Origin: Thermomicrobiales bacterium
GTDB taxonomy: Bacteria > Chloroflexota > Chloroflexia > Thermomicrobiales > UBA6265
Assembly (NCBI GenBank): GCA_023957115.1
Contig: JAMLHN010000007.1
Coordinates: 60,869-124,868, forward strand
Length of the DNA stretch: 64,000 nt
Direction of reading: 5' to 3'
The translations under genes were made by a program, and so were the position numbers. Positions 19,034 to 27,699 of the stretch are shown here, piece after piece. A model generated the notes under the pieces. That model made no database searches and was not told where the DNA came from. It saw only the letters and a program-made list of their open reading frames with translations. Numbering within the stretch: the first letter of the stretch is position 1; each line of letters begins with the position of its first letter.

Positions 19034-21022
19034 TCAGGAACCGATGGGCGCGCCCGTGGTGGACTGAATGACGACCATTGCCGGGCGTGGCGGGCCCGAG
19101 GTCTCCGGCCAGCTCGTGACCGGCTCGTCGAACGTTCCGCCTTCACCTGGGTGCTGGATCGACGCGAAGAGAGTGGTGTTGTCCGGCGTGAAGATCGGTC
19201 CGGAGACTTCCGAGCCCGGAACCGAGCTGAAGAACTGCCGCAGGTAGCCGCGACTGGCTCCATCGACCGGAACGGCGAAGAGGCCGTCGTTGACATCGAG
19301 CGAGCTCGGCTGGCCGTCGGTCGAGATCCAGAGATTTCCCTTGGCGTCGAACGTGATGTTGTCCGGATTCGCCATCTTGCTGACCTGTTCTTTCGGGAAA
19401 CCGGCAAAGTAGGTCGATTCGTCAGCTGGATCGCCACAGAGGAGGAAGATGTCCCATTCGAACTCGGTGGCGGCATGATCGCCACCGGCCTCGCTGACCT
19501 CGATGATATGTCCCCAGATGTTGGCCGGTCGCGGGTTCGACTCGTCGGTACCCGGATTCTCCTCCACACCCCGGTTGGAGTTGTTGGTCATCACCATGTA
19601 GACCCGATTGTTGACCGGGTTGACCTCGATATCCTCCGGGCGGTCCATCTTGGTGGCCCCGACGATGTCGCCGGCAACCCGCGGGTTGATGAGGATTGCG
19701 GCTTGATCGGCAATACCGTTCGAGGCGTCGAGTCCGTTCTCACCAAAGACGAGTGGAATCCAGCTGCCGGTGCCGTCGTCATCGAACTTGGCGATGTAGA
19801 GCGTGCCGTCGTCGAGGAGATCGGCATTCGCGGCGCGGTCGTCCGGATCGTAGGCATTGGTCGAAACCCACTTGTAGACGTATTCGAAGCGTTCGTCGTC
19901 GCCGGTATAGACGGCAACCTGGCCAGACGGCGTAACCCAGACGTTGACCGCTTCATGCTTGAACCGGCCGAGCGACGTGCGCTTCTTCGGTTGGGATGAG
20001 GCGTCGAACGGATCGATCTCGACGGTCCAGCCGAAGCGGAAGGCTTCGTTCGGCTCCTGCGCTACATCGAACCGGGGATAGAAGGTCTCCCACTGGCGCT
20101 CGGACGCCCCGGACGTCAGTCCAAAGCGTTCGTGGCTCAGCCGAATCGGATCATCCTCGGCCAACCCCTCGTTGTTTGCGAAGTACTGGTGGAAGTTCTC
20201 CTCACAGGTGACAAACGTGCCCCACGGGGTAAGGCCGCCAGAGCAGTTGTTCAGCGTACCGAGCACGGTCAGACCGGTCGGGTCGTCTGAGGTCTTGGTG
20301 AGATCGTTGCCGGCAACCGGTCCTGTCATCGCCATTGGCGTGGTTGCCGTGATGCGGCGGTTGTAGGGGGAATCGATCACCAGCTCCCAGGCGCCCTCGG
20401 CATTGCGCTGGATCTCGGCCACGGTCACGCCATGGGCCTCCAGCTCGACATCGACGATTTCCTGGCTGGTGTTGACCAGAAGCTCGGGAATGTCCTCCGA
20501 CCCTTCGGTGTAGTCCGGGTTGGGGGCCAGATACCCGGTGAACATCAGCTCCGGATTGGTGTACTCATGATTGATCACCAGCAGACCGTGGTCGGACGTG
20601 TCCGAACCGATCGGCAGCGGCAGGAATCCGGAAAAGTCGTGGTTGTAGCCGAGCTGCTTCGCTTGCCCGTCTGCTGTCTGTGCGCTTGGATCGAACGCTG
20701 GTGCGTCGGAGAAAAGGGGTTCGCCCCAGGCGAGAAACGGCACGGCGGTGTACCCATCGGCAACGACCAGGTCTTCGCCACTGCCGGCTTCGATGGCCGC
20801 GAACTGGAGCGAATCGTCGATACCAGCCGGTGACGCGACCGGAGAGGCGTCCTGGGCGGCCGCGAATGCATTGCCGATGACGATACCACCGGCTGCCGCG
20901 GCGGCCCCGGCAAGCAGCGAGCGCCGCTGTAGCCGTCGCGCCAGGATCGATTCGAAGGTCTCGCCTCGACCGTTGACCGAGTAGACCTTCTCTTTCGACC
21001 CCTCGTAGTGTGCTTCGTTCAT
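19034..21022 (-). CDS. phoX: Secreted PhoX-type phosphatase (DUF839 family)
   Basis: A 662-residue protein starting at ATG 21022 behind GGGAGG. The N-terminus carries a Tat-type arginine pair (LQRRSLLAGAAAAAG) and a cleavage region before AQDASPVASP. The mature part shows PhoX landmarks: GLLVINHEYTNPELM, NNCSGGLTPWGTFVTCEEN, KRTSLGRFKHEAVN, YTGDDERFEYVYK and DRPEDIEVNP. PhoX enzymes are calcium- and iron-dependent alkaline phosphatases acting outside the membrane to release phosphate from organic esters, usually under phosphate starvation. No Pho-box was identified upstream. It could also be a PhoX-like protein of different specificity. Confidence 0.88.
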   Translation of the reverse strand: MNEAHYEGSKEKVYSVNGRGETFESILARRLQRRSLLAGAAAAAGGIVIGNAFAAAQDASPVASPAGIDDSLQFAAIEAGSGEDLVVADGYTAVPFLAWGEPLFSDAPAFDPSAQTADGQAKQLGYNHDFSGFLPLPIGSDTSDHGLLVINHEYTNPELMFTGYLAPNPDYTEGSEDIPELLVNTSQEIVDVELEAHGVTVAEIQRNAEGAWELVIDSPYNRRITATTPMAMTGPVAGNDLTKTSDDPTGLTVLGTLNNCSGGLTPWGTFVTCEENFHQYFANNEGLAEDDPIRLSHERFGLTSGASERQWETFYPRFDVAQEPNEAFRFGWTVEIDPFDASSQPKKRTSLGRFKHEAVNVWVTPSGQVAVYTGDDERFEYVYKWVSTNAYDPDDRAANADLLDDGTLYIAKFDDDGTGSWIPLVFGENGLDASNGIADQAAILINPRVAGDIVGATKMDRPEDIEVNPVNNRVYMVMTNNSNRGVEENPGTDESNPRPANIWGHIIEVSEAGGDHAATEFEWDIFLLCGDPADESTYFAGFPKEQVSKMANPDNITFDAKGNLWISTDGQPSSLDVNDGLFAVPVDGASRGYLRQFFSSVPGSEVSGPIFTPDNTTLFASIQHPGEGGTFDEPVTSWPETSGPPRPAMVVIQSTTGAPIGS

Positions 21023-21457
21023 GCGATCTGCCTCCCTACTATCGCGTCGTGGTTCGCCAGGCAACGCGCCCCCGGCTCCAGCAGGGAGGCGGCCTGTTTT
21101 CATTCTGGGAAGCAGCGAGCGTCGAATGGTGAAAAGAAGATCAAATTCTCGTGGCGCGAGCGCTCCAATTGACGTCCGGGCCGAGTGGTTGCTAAGATAA
21201 ATCAGATCGAATTAGTCGGAATTAGGTCCGGCGATCGAGAACGACGTCGAATGGCGGGCAATGCCAGCCCACGATTCCGTTGCTTTGCCCGCTCCTCCCA
21301 ATGGGCAATTCGATCTGATGGATATCAGCTCAGAGATCTCCACCGTCAGGCGAGCAGTGTGCCGGCCGGCACACTGCTCGCCTGGACCTTTCGATGGAAT
21401 CCAGCCGTTCGTGCGAGTGGCGGGACGGACATTCGAAGTTCTTCCCAGGCAAAGGAC
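21023..21457. other. Intergenic region between divergent phoX and iron-importer operon
   Basis: With the promoter and leader that follow it, the gap runs to 21538 (about 515 bp). It holds the phoX ribosome site, the 38-bp palindrome at 21347-21384 and, at its right side, a predicted promoter. A short plus-strand open frame at 21185-21484 has no family features and a biased composition, and is not called. Confidence 0.5.
21347..21384. promoter_or_regulatory. 38-bp perfect palindrome upstream of iron importer
   Basis: CAGGCGAGCAGTGTGCCGG is followed directly by its exact reverse complement. It lies between divergent genes, so it does not terminate an annotated gene. It could be an operator, the end of an unannotated small RNA, or a relic element. 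It shares the CCGGCCGG core with the palindrome at 11245. Confidence 0.5.
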
Positions 21458-21487
21458 TTGACGAGGGGTGCCGAAGCTTGCTAGTCT
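21458..21487 (+). promoter_or_regulatory. Predicted promoter of the Fe(3+)-type ABC operon
   Basis: TTGACG (21458-21463) and TAGTCT (21482-21487) are separated by 18 bp, a good match to a housekeeping promoter about 50 bp before the likely TTG start of the binding protein. Consensus prediction only. Confidence 0.45.
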
Positions 21488-21538
21488 AAATCCGACTTGT
21501 TGAGTATGATTTCGTTGGGGTTGAAAGGAAGAGTGGTT

Positions 21539-22618
21539 TTGGACAATCGGGCAACGAGCAATTCTTCGTCCCGGGTGGGCTTTGTTTCTCTCGACCGGCG
21601 GCGGCTGCTGGCAATGACGGGTGCCGGCGCTGTCGCGCTGTCGCTTGGCCGAATGGGCGCGCTAGCGCAGGGATCGCCGGAAGCCGCCGGCGGCTCGATT
21701 ACCGTGTATTCCGGCCGATCCGAAGGATTGGTTGGACCGGTCCTCGAGATGTTCACCGAGGCGACCGGTATCGCCGTCGAAGCACGCTATGGCAACACCG
21801 CGGAAATGGCCGCCGCGATCCTCGAAGAAGGAGAGAACAGCCCGGCAGATGTCTACTACGCGCAGGATGCCGGCGCGCTTGGCGCGGTCGAAGCCGCTGG
21901 CTTCTTCGCCGACCTGCCGGCCGAGACGCTGGACGTTGTCGACCCGCGTTTCCGTTCGGTGGCCGGTCAGTGGATTGGCATCACCGGTCGCGCTCGTGTG
22001 CTGGCGTACAACACCGACGAGCTCACGGATGCCGATCTGCCCTCGTCCGTCCATGAGCTCACGGGCGAGGAATGGAACGGCAACGTTGGCTGGGCGCCGA
22101 CGAATGCCTCCTTCCAGTCCTTCATCACGGCCATGCGCGTGACCGAGGGCGAGGATGCGGCCCGTGCGTGGCTGCAGGCGATGATCGACAACGGCGCCGT
22201 CGTTTTCGACGGGAACGGCGATATCGTTCGCGCGGTCGCCGCGGGCGAGATTTCGACCGGGCTCGTGAACAACTACTATGTCTATGAGATTGGCGCCGAA
22301 GCGGGCGACGATTTTCCGGCTGCGAACCATTTCTTCGCTGGCGGCGACATCGGATCGCTCGTGAACATCTCCGGTCTGGGTATTCTCGGTACCGCGAGCA
22401 ACCCGGAGGGCGCGTTGGCGCTGGCCAATTATCTGCTCTCTGAAGAAGCACAAACCTATTTTGCCGAATCGACCTTCGAGTATCCGCTTCTGGCGGGAGT
22501 TCCGACCGCCGAGGGGCTGCCGGCTCTGGCGGATCTGGAATCACCTGATATCGACCTAAGCAGTCTTTCCGATCTGGAGGGTACGCTGACGCTGCTGGCA
22601 GATGTCGGCCTCGTCTAG
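21539..22618 (+). CDS. Fe(3+)-type ABC transporter substrate-binding protein
   Basis: About 359 residues from TTG 21539, chosen because AAAGGAAGAG precedes it; ATG 21497 is an in-frame alternative. The N-terminus has a Tat-like DRRRLLAM followed by a hydrophobic segment. The mature domain resembles FbpA/AfuA ferric-binding proteins: ITVYSGRSEGL, then DVYYAQDAGALG, GRARVLAYN, and NNYYVYEI with the paired tyrosines that coordinate ferric iron in this family. The permease and ATPase follow in order. Other members bind thiamine, phosphonates or putrescine, so iron is likely but not certain. Confidence 0.88.
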   Translation: MDNRATSNSSSRVGFVSLDRRRLLAMTGAGAVALSLGRMGALAQGSPEAAGGSITVYSGRSEGLVGPVLEMFTEATGIAVEARYGNTAEMAAAILEEGENSPADVYYAQDAGALGAVEAAGFFADLPAETLDVVDPRFRSVAGQWIGITGRARVLAYNTDELTDADLPSSVHELTGEEWNGNVGWAPTNASFQSFITAMRVTEGEDAARAWLQAMIDNGAVVFDGNGDIVRAVAAGEISTGLVNNYYVYEIGAEAGDDFPAANHFFAGGDIGSLVNISGLGILGTASNPEGALALANYLLSEEAQTYFAESTFEYPLLAGVPTAEGLPALADLESPDIDLSSLSDLEGTLTLLADVGLV

Positions 22619-22642
22619 TCTTCAAGGATCGTAAGGGACCTC

Positions 22643-24304
22643 GTGCCCAATCCTTCCATTGGGCCATCTCTCGAGGTAGGGGCGGACCCTCGAAATCGCT
22701 CCTACCGCTCTCGATCGGTACGCTCCATACCGATCGAGCTTCTGGCGCCGTCACTTTTTGTGACGGCGCTGGTTTTGCTTCCGCTTGTCTATCTCGTCTA
22801 CCGCGCCAGCCAGGCCGATGGCGGCGTCGTCCGACTGATCGGCCGGCGTCGTACGGTCGATCTGGTCGTGGATACGCTGCTGCTGGCGGGAGCAGTCTCG
22901 ATCACCGCGGCGGTCATTGCGGTGCCGCTTGCCTGGTTGACGCTCCGAGCCAACCTGCCCGGGCGACGGATCTTCGCGGCTGTTTCGATTCTTCCGCTGG
23001 TCATTCCCTCATACGTCGGGGCCATTGCCTATGTCGCCGCGCTCGGCCCGCGTGGCGATCTGCAGGGATATCTCGATCGCTGGCTCGGAATCGAGCAGAT
23101 TCCGTCGATCTATGGATTCTTCGGCGCCTGGCTGATCCTTTCGCTCTTCACCTACCCGTATGTCTATCTCAATGTCAGTGCTGCGTTGGCTGGCCTCGAT
23201 CCCTCGACCGAGGATGCGGCCCGGGGACTCGGTCGGGACGCGCTCGCGACCTTTTTTACCGTCACCTTGCCGATGTTGCGGCCGTCCATCCTGGCGGGAA
23301 TGTTGCTTTCGGCCCTCTATACGGTCAGCGATTTCGGGGTCGTGACGCTCTTGCGCTACGATTCGCTCACCCGAGCGATCTACGTTCAATACCGGGCATC
23401 CTTCGATCGCTCCTATGCGGCGGCGCTTTCGCTCCTGCTGATCCTGCTCTCCGTTTCGTTGCTTTTTGCCGAGCTGCGGTTGCGTGGAAACGCACGGCAG
23501 GTTCGGCTGGGGCCCGGGGTGACACGGACGGTCCGCCGGGTCGAGCTTGGGCGTTGGAGATACCTGGCGCTGGGGTATGTGGTTGTGGTGCTGGGGCTCT
23601 CGCTCGTGCTCCCGGTGGTTGTCCTCGGGAACTGGCTCGTGCGTTCCTGGCGCCGAGGTGACGATTTCGGCCAGCTTGGACGTGCTACCTGGAATACGGT
23701 GATGCTGGGCGGACTCGCGGCGTTGCTCGCGATGGTTTTTGCGATTCCCGTTGCGGTGTTGGCAGTCCGGTATCGCGGCCGATTGACGACGATCGTCGAA
23801 CGCCTCACCTATGTCGGCTATGGACTCCCGGGGCTGGTCATCGGCCTCGCCTTCGTCTTCATTGGCGCCAACTATCTGCCACGTTTCTATCAGACCATCC
23901 CCCTGATGCTGGTGGCGTATCTGGTTCGATTCGTCCCGCAGGCGGTCGGAGCCATTCGCTCGTCGCTCTTGCAGATCGACCCAAAACTGGAGGATGCGGC
24001 CCGCGGACTCGGTGAGACCTCGCGTGGCTCGCTTCGCCGGGTTACCGTACCGTTGGCGTCTCCAGGAATCGGTGCAGGAGCGCTCTTGATCTTTCTCACC
24101 GTTGTCAAAGAACTCCCCATGACACTTCTTCTGCGTCCCACGGGTATGGAGACCCTGGCAACCGAGGTCTGGACTGCCTCGACCACCAGCTCCTTCGGGC
24201 GGGCGGCAGCGCCGGCGGTGGCGTTGATGCTCGTTTCGGTCGTGCCGGCGTTGTTCCTGTTGAATCGATCGCGGGTCGATCGCCGGTCGGAGTTGATCGA
24301 ATGA
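22643..24304 (+). CDS. Fe(3+)-type ABC transporter permease, FbpB-like double domain
   Basis: A 553-residue membrane protein made of two fused BPD_transp_1 permease domains of about 270 residues. Each has an EAA loop: EDAARGLGRDALATF in the first half and EDAARGLGETSRGSL in the second. This fused architecture is typical of FbpB/CysTW-like ferric importers. It starts at GTG 22643 after TAAGGGA, 24 bp past the binding protein. Its stop overlaps the ATPase start (ATGA). Confidence 0.92.
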   Translation: MPNPSIGPSLEVGADPRNRSYRSRSVRSIPIELLAPSLFVTALVLLPLVYLVYRASQADGGVVRLIGRRRTVDLVVDTLLLAGAVSITAAVIAVPLAWLTLRANLPGRRIFAAVSILPLVIPSYVGAIAYVAALGPRGDLQGYLDRWLGIEQIPSIYGFFGAWLILSLFTYPYVYLNVSAALAGLDPSTEDAARGLGRDALATFFTVTLPMLRPSILAGMLLSALYTVSDFGVVTLLRYDSLTRAIYVQYRASFDRSYAAALSLLLILLSVSLLFAELRLRGNARQVRLGPGVTRTVRRVELGRWRYLALGYVVVVLGLSLVLPVVVLGNWLVRSWRRGDDFGQLGRATWNTVMLGGLAALLAMVFAIPVAVLAVRYRGRLTTIVERLTYVGYGLPGLVIGLAFVFIGANYLPRFYQTIPLMLVAYLVRFVPQAVGAIRSSLLQIDPKLEDAARGLGETSRGSLRRVTVPLASPGIGAGALLIFLTVVKELPMTLLLRPTGMETLATEVWTASTTSSFGRAAAPAVALMLVSVVPALFLLNRSRVDRRSELIE

Positions 24305-25335
24305 CCGCGTTGGTATTCGAGAATGTCACCCGGCGATTTGGATCGGTTGTCGCTGTCGACCGTCTCGATCTCGTGGTCGACCCGGGTGAAACGCTGGCGC
24401 TGCTCGGTCCGAGTGGGTGTGGCAAGACTACCGCTCTCCGGTTGGTGGCTGGATTCGACGATCCGGATTGCGGCTCGATTGCCATCGGCGGGGTTCCTGT
24501 GGTCGACAACGGGCGTTCCGTTCCGCCTGAGCGCCGCAAGGTCGGTATGGTCTTTCAGGATGGTGCGCTCTTTCCGCACTTGACCGTTGGCCAAAATGTT
24601 GGATTCGGACTCTCGGGTCGTGACCGCGATCCGCGTATTGCCGAAGCGCTCGATCTGGTTGGACTCGGAGGAACCGAGAAACGCATGCCGCATCAGCTTT
24701 CTGGCGGCCAGCAGCAGCGGATTGCCCTGGCGCGCGCCCTGGCTCCGCGGCCCGCGCTGATCTTGCTGGACGAGCCATTTTCCAGTCTCGATGCCGCCTT
24801 GCGCGGCCGGCTGCGAACCGATGTTCAGCTCATCCTCGAACAAGCCGGCGTGACGGCGCTCCTGGTGACGCACGATCAGGAAGAAGCGCTCAGCATGGCG
24901 CACCGGGTGGCGGTCATGTGGGATGGGCGTATTCTGCAGGTTGCCCAACCGGATGAGCTCTATCTCCGGCCGAACTCCCGGCGGGTGGCGGAATTCGTTG
25001 GAGAGGCCCAGTTTCTTGCCGGAACGAGTGAGGGGCGTATGGTCGACTGCGCGCTTGGCCGGTTGCCCGCCGTCGAGCCGGCAACCGGCCCCGTCCAGAT
25101 CATGATTCGCCCGGAGATTCTTCGCCTGAACCCCGCTTCCGAAACCTCCGAGAACACCGCCACGATTCGGGCTCGCTACTTCTTCGGGCACGATCAACTG
25201 CTCGATTGTGTCCTGGCCGATGGCACACTGATACGCGCACGGACGAATGCCTATGCCGGATTTCAGCCGGGCGATCGGGTGACGGTGTCGGTGCGCGGTT
25301 CGGTCCTGACCTTCCCCAACGAATCGATGGAATGA
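24301..25335 (+). CDS. Fe(3+)-type ABC transporter ATP-binding protein, FbpC-like
   Basis: 344 residues. It has Walker A GPSGCGKT (36-43), a Q-loop around VFQDG, signature [15 protein letters not shown], Walker [13 protein letters not shown] and the H-loop VTHDQEEAL. The C-terminal about 100 residues form a TOBE-type regulatory domain, as in FbpC/PotA. It would energise the adjoining permease. The last bases overlap the start of tsaE, so an unrelated housekeeping gene rides on the same transcript. Confidence 0.94.
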   Translation: MTALVFENVTRRFGSVVAVDRLDLVVDPGETLALLGPSGCGKTTALRLVAGFDDPDCGSIAIGGVPVVDNGRSVPPERRKVGMVFQDGALFPHLTVGQNVGFGLSGRDRDPRIAEALDLVGLGGTEKRMPHQLSGGQQQRIALARALAPRPALILLDEPFSSLDAALRGRLRTDVQLILEQAGVTALLVTHDQEEALSMAHRVAVMWDGRILQVAQPDELYLRPNSRRVAEFVGEAQFLAGTSEGRMVDCALGRLPAVEPATGPVQIMIRPEILRLNPASETSENTATIRARYFFGHDQLLDCVLADGTLIRARTNAYAGFQPGDRVTVSVRGSVLTFPNESME

Positions 25336-25805
25336 GCGAATTCACCTACGAAACGGCCTCCGCTGATGAAACACGCGCCCTGGGCGCCCGTATCGCCGCG
25401 TTGCTCGAAGCGGGCGATGTGGTGTTGCTGCACGGCGATCTGGGAGCGGGGAAAACGACGATCACGCAAGGGATCGGATCCGGCCTTGGAACGGCGCGGC
25501 TTGCCCAGAGCCCGACTTTTTCGCTCGTCGTGGATACTCCGCTTCCCAATGGCAGCGTGCTGCGGCATATCGACCTCTATCGGTTGAACGATCTCGACGA
25601 GCTGGAAGCGCTCGGATTCGAGGATCTGACCAATGACGATTCGGCCATCACGCTTGTCGAGTGGCCGGAACGCGCCACCGGCATGTTGCCCGAACGCTAT
25701 CTCCTGATCGAGCTGGAACCGTCCGGGACCGACCGTCGCTCCATCCGCCTCCGCCCGTTTGGCCTGGGCGATCGCTTTGCTGAGGAGCTGGGAGTTGGGA
25801 TTTAG
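25332..25805 (+). CDS. tsaE: tRNA t6A biosynthesis ATPase TsaE
   Basis: A 157-residue P-loop protein that supports TsaB/TsaD in adding threonylcarbamoyl to A37 of ANN-decoding tRNAs. Seen are Walker A GDLGAGKTT, SPTFSLVV, HIDLYRLNDLDELEALG and LVEWPER. The start is ATG 25332, overlapping the fbpC-like stop. The last codons, EELGVGI and the stop, are written by the intergenic heptamer repeat (GGAGCTG, GGAGTTG, GGATTTA), so the native C-terminus has been replaced or extended by the repeat. The partners tsaB and tsaD lie 4 kb away. Confidence 0.93.
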   Translation: MSEFTYETASADETRALGARIAALLEAGDVVLLHGDLGAGKTTITQGIGSGLGTARLAQSPTFSLVVDTPLPNGSVLRHIDLYRLNDLDELEALGFEDLTNDDSAITLVEWPERATGMLPERYLLIELEPSGTDRRSIRLRPFGLGDRFAEELGVGI

Positions 25806-25944
25806 GGCGTGTTTGAAAAGGGTCCGGCGTCCGGAGCCCGGAGTCCGGAGGAGACCGAAGCGGCGAGTTTCGGGGTCTCAACGGCATGAAGCACCCCAAA
25901 CGCGGCGCCCGTCAGGCCGCACGGTGGGCTTTTCAAACACGGCC
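25784..25944. repeat. Composite heptamer plus inverted-repeat element, copy 2
   Basis: Three heptamers (GGAGCTG, GGAGTTG, GGATTTA; 25784-25804) lead straight into a 140-bp unit bounded by GGGCGTGTTTGAAAAG (25805-25820) and a 15/16 inverted copy (25929-25944). Inside its left end are four heptamers, TCCGGCG, TCCGGAG, CCCGGAG, TCCGGAG (25823-25850). The order of parts and unit length match copy 1 at 9807-9973, while the second heptamer block has CCGG in place of CCTG. The block overlaps the end of tsaE. Confidence 0.75.
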
Positions 25945-25953
25945 TAGGAGTTA

Positions 25954-26151
25954 TACGGAATCCGTCTGAACGCTCCGGGAGGGCGTGGCATCGATTCGCT
26001 GCGTTCCCAACGTTGAAACGCTGGGCTCATACTCCTTCAGTGCCTACGTTCGCGAACGAAGGACGTGATCCGCCGTAACCATCCAGCGCTCGTTGTCAGC
26101 GCTTATCGGCACGTCGTTCGACTATCCCTTCGTACTCACCCGGATTCCGTA
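25954..26151. repeat. MITE-like element with TACGGAATCCG terminal inverted repeats, copy 1
   Basis: TACGGAATCCG (25954) and its exact inverse CGGATTCCGTA (26141-26151) bound about 198 bp without an ORF. The right end resembles the right end of a second element at 38179-38324 for about 28 bases read inward. It sits directly after composite element copy 2, which makes this convergent intergenic region a stack of repeats. Confidence 0.5.
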
Positions 26152-26232
26152 CTAGGGAATTCTGCCTTCTCGAGTGTGCCACCATGAGCTGAGCACGTAG
26201 ACCACTTGGAGGGTTGGGGGCGCGGAAAAACC

Positions 26233-26260
26233 GAGCTCCCAACTCCCAATTCCTAGCTCC
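26233..26260. repeat. Four-unit heptamer block
   Basis: GAGCTCC, CAACTCC, CAATTCC, TAGCTCC, which is the reverse complement of the GGAGTTG-type block. It is followed by TCAAACGCC, a degenerate form of the composite-element inverted repeat. It ends just before the stop of the minus-strand sugar-binding protein gene. Confidence 0.8.
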
Positions 26261-26268
26261 TCAAACGC

Positions 26269-27579
26269 CTATCCGAGTGCGGCGAGCGCTTCGAGGACCG
26301 GCTCAGCCTCTTCTTCGAGCGTCTGGGCGACATCATCGAAGACCGGCTGAACCTCTTCCTGATTCACGGTGATCCGTTCGAGCCCTTTGCCGATGATCTG
26401 GTCACCGTTCGGGATGAAGACGCGGGCGGCGTCTTGCGCCTGTGTCTGCGGAAGTTGGTCGACGGCGGTCTTGAAATTCGGGTTCTCGGCGAAGAAGTCC
26501 GTCATGCCGTCGACCGCCGACTTGCGAACCGGCATGTACCCGGTGTTCTCCGACCACCAGGCCGTTTGCTCTGGCGCGGTGGCCCATGACACGAACTGGA
26601 ACGCCGCTGCCTGCTGCTCGGCCGATTTGTCAGCCAAAATGGCAAGACCGGCGCCGCCGGTGCAGCATCCGAACGCCTCAGCCTGTGGCAGGAACGCGGT
26701 GCCGACCTCGAAGGGTGATTCCGCCAGGATCCCGGCGAGACTGCCCGTGGAGGCCATGAGCGACGCGGTGTAGCCATTGACGAAATCGCTCTCCGGATCG
26801 TCCGGCGTGGTTGCCCAACCGTTCACGACCGAGTCGCGATAGAAGTTGCCCGCCTTGACGGCGCCCTCCTGGTTGATCTGGATATTGAAATCAGCATCGG
26901 AGTAGGCGCCCAGATTCTGCCAAACCACTGGCTGGAAGAGCCACGCGACGTACGACGCGCTGTTCGGGTGCGCGAAGGCCGAGCGGGTGATGGTGTCGCC
27001 ATCCTTCGTCACCAGCTGATCGGTCACGGCGACCAGATCGTCCCAGGTTTCCGGTCCGTCCGGGAGACCGACCTCGGTGTAGAGCTCCTTGTTGAAGTAG
27101 AAGAGCGGCGTCGAGCGCGCCATCGGGATCCAGTAGCTCTCGCCGTTGCGGACGCCCTCGTTGAAGAGCGAATCGACATAGTCGGTGGTGTCGATATTGT
27201 TCGCTGCGATCAGATCGTTCAACGGGGCAAGGACGTTGTTCAAATAGAACTTGAACCACCAGACATCCGAGACGAGCGATACATCCGGCGTCTGCCTGGC
27301 CGCGACGGCTGCCGTCAGCTTCTGGGCAGTCTCCTCATAGGTGCCCTGGTATTGGTACTCGAGCTCGACATCGGTCTGCGCCGCATTGAAGTTGTCGCAG
27401 AGTTGCTTCTCAGCCACGCCCAGACTGTCGGCGAATGAGCCCCAGTAAACGATTTTGGTTGGACCGCTCTGGATCACCGCTGGAGCGGCAAATGTCTTCG
27501 AAGCTTTGCTGGCAACCGTCAGACCGGCGGCCGTTGCGGCGGTTCCTTTCAGCATGGTTCGGCGATTGATCGTGGTCAT
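26269..27579 (-). CDS. Sugar ABC transporter substrate-binding protein (UgpB-like)
   Basis: 436 residues from ATG 27579, selected by AAGGACGCGAG upstream. The Tat motif NRRTMLKG is followed by a hydrophobic helix and cleavage near TFAAPA. The SBP_bac_1/UgpB fold is suggested by IVYWGSFADSLG, ARQTPDVSLVSDVWWF, IPMARSTPLFYFNKELY and the hinge region W..EN.GYMPVRKSA. Family members bind glycerol-3-phosphate, maltodextrins or other sugars. The two permeases follow upstream on the same strand; no ATPase is local, and such systems often borrow a shared MsmX/UgpC-type ATPase. Confidence 0.9.
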   Translation of the reverse strand: MTTINRRTMLKGTAATAAGLTVASKASKTFAAPAVIQSGPTKIVYWGSFADSLGVAEKQLCDNFNAAQTDVELEYQYQGTYEETAQKLTAAVAARQTPDVSLVSDVWWFKFYLNNVLAPLNDLIAANNIDTTDYVDSLFNEGVRNGESYWIPMARSTPLFYFNKELYTEVGLPDGPETWDDLVAVTDQLVTKDGDTITRSAFAHPNSASYVAWLFQPVVWQNLGAYSDADFNIQINQEGAVKAGNFYRDSVVNGWATTPDDPESDFVNGYTASLMASTGSLAGILAESPFEVGTAFLPQAEAFGCCTGGAGLAILADKSAEQQAAAFQFVSWATAPEQTAWWSENTGYMPVRKSAVDGMTDFFAENPNFKTAVDQLPQTQAQDAARVFIPNGDQIIGKGLERITVNQEEVQPVFDDVAQTLEEEAEPVLEALAALG

Positions 27580-27699
27580 CTCGCGTCCTTTCATTGTTCT
27601 CGTCTCACCACAAGCGTCAATTGCTTGACTCATTTTCTGCCGCGCGGACTTCGGGGGCCCCTCGGAGGCCGCGCCTGCATTCAGGTTGGTTGGGGGCGC

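Noticed and set aside
21185..21484. Small plus-strand ORF between phoX and the iron importer
   Set aside because: It runs straight through a perfect palindrome, has no ribosome site and shows Arg/Ser-rich noise composition.
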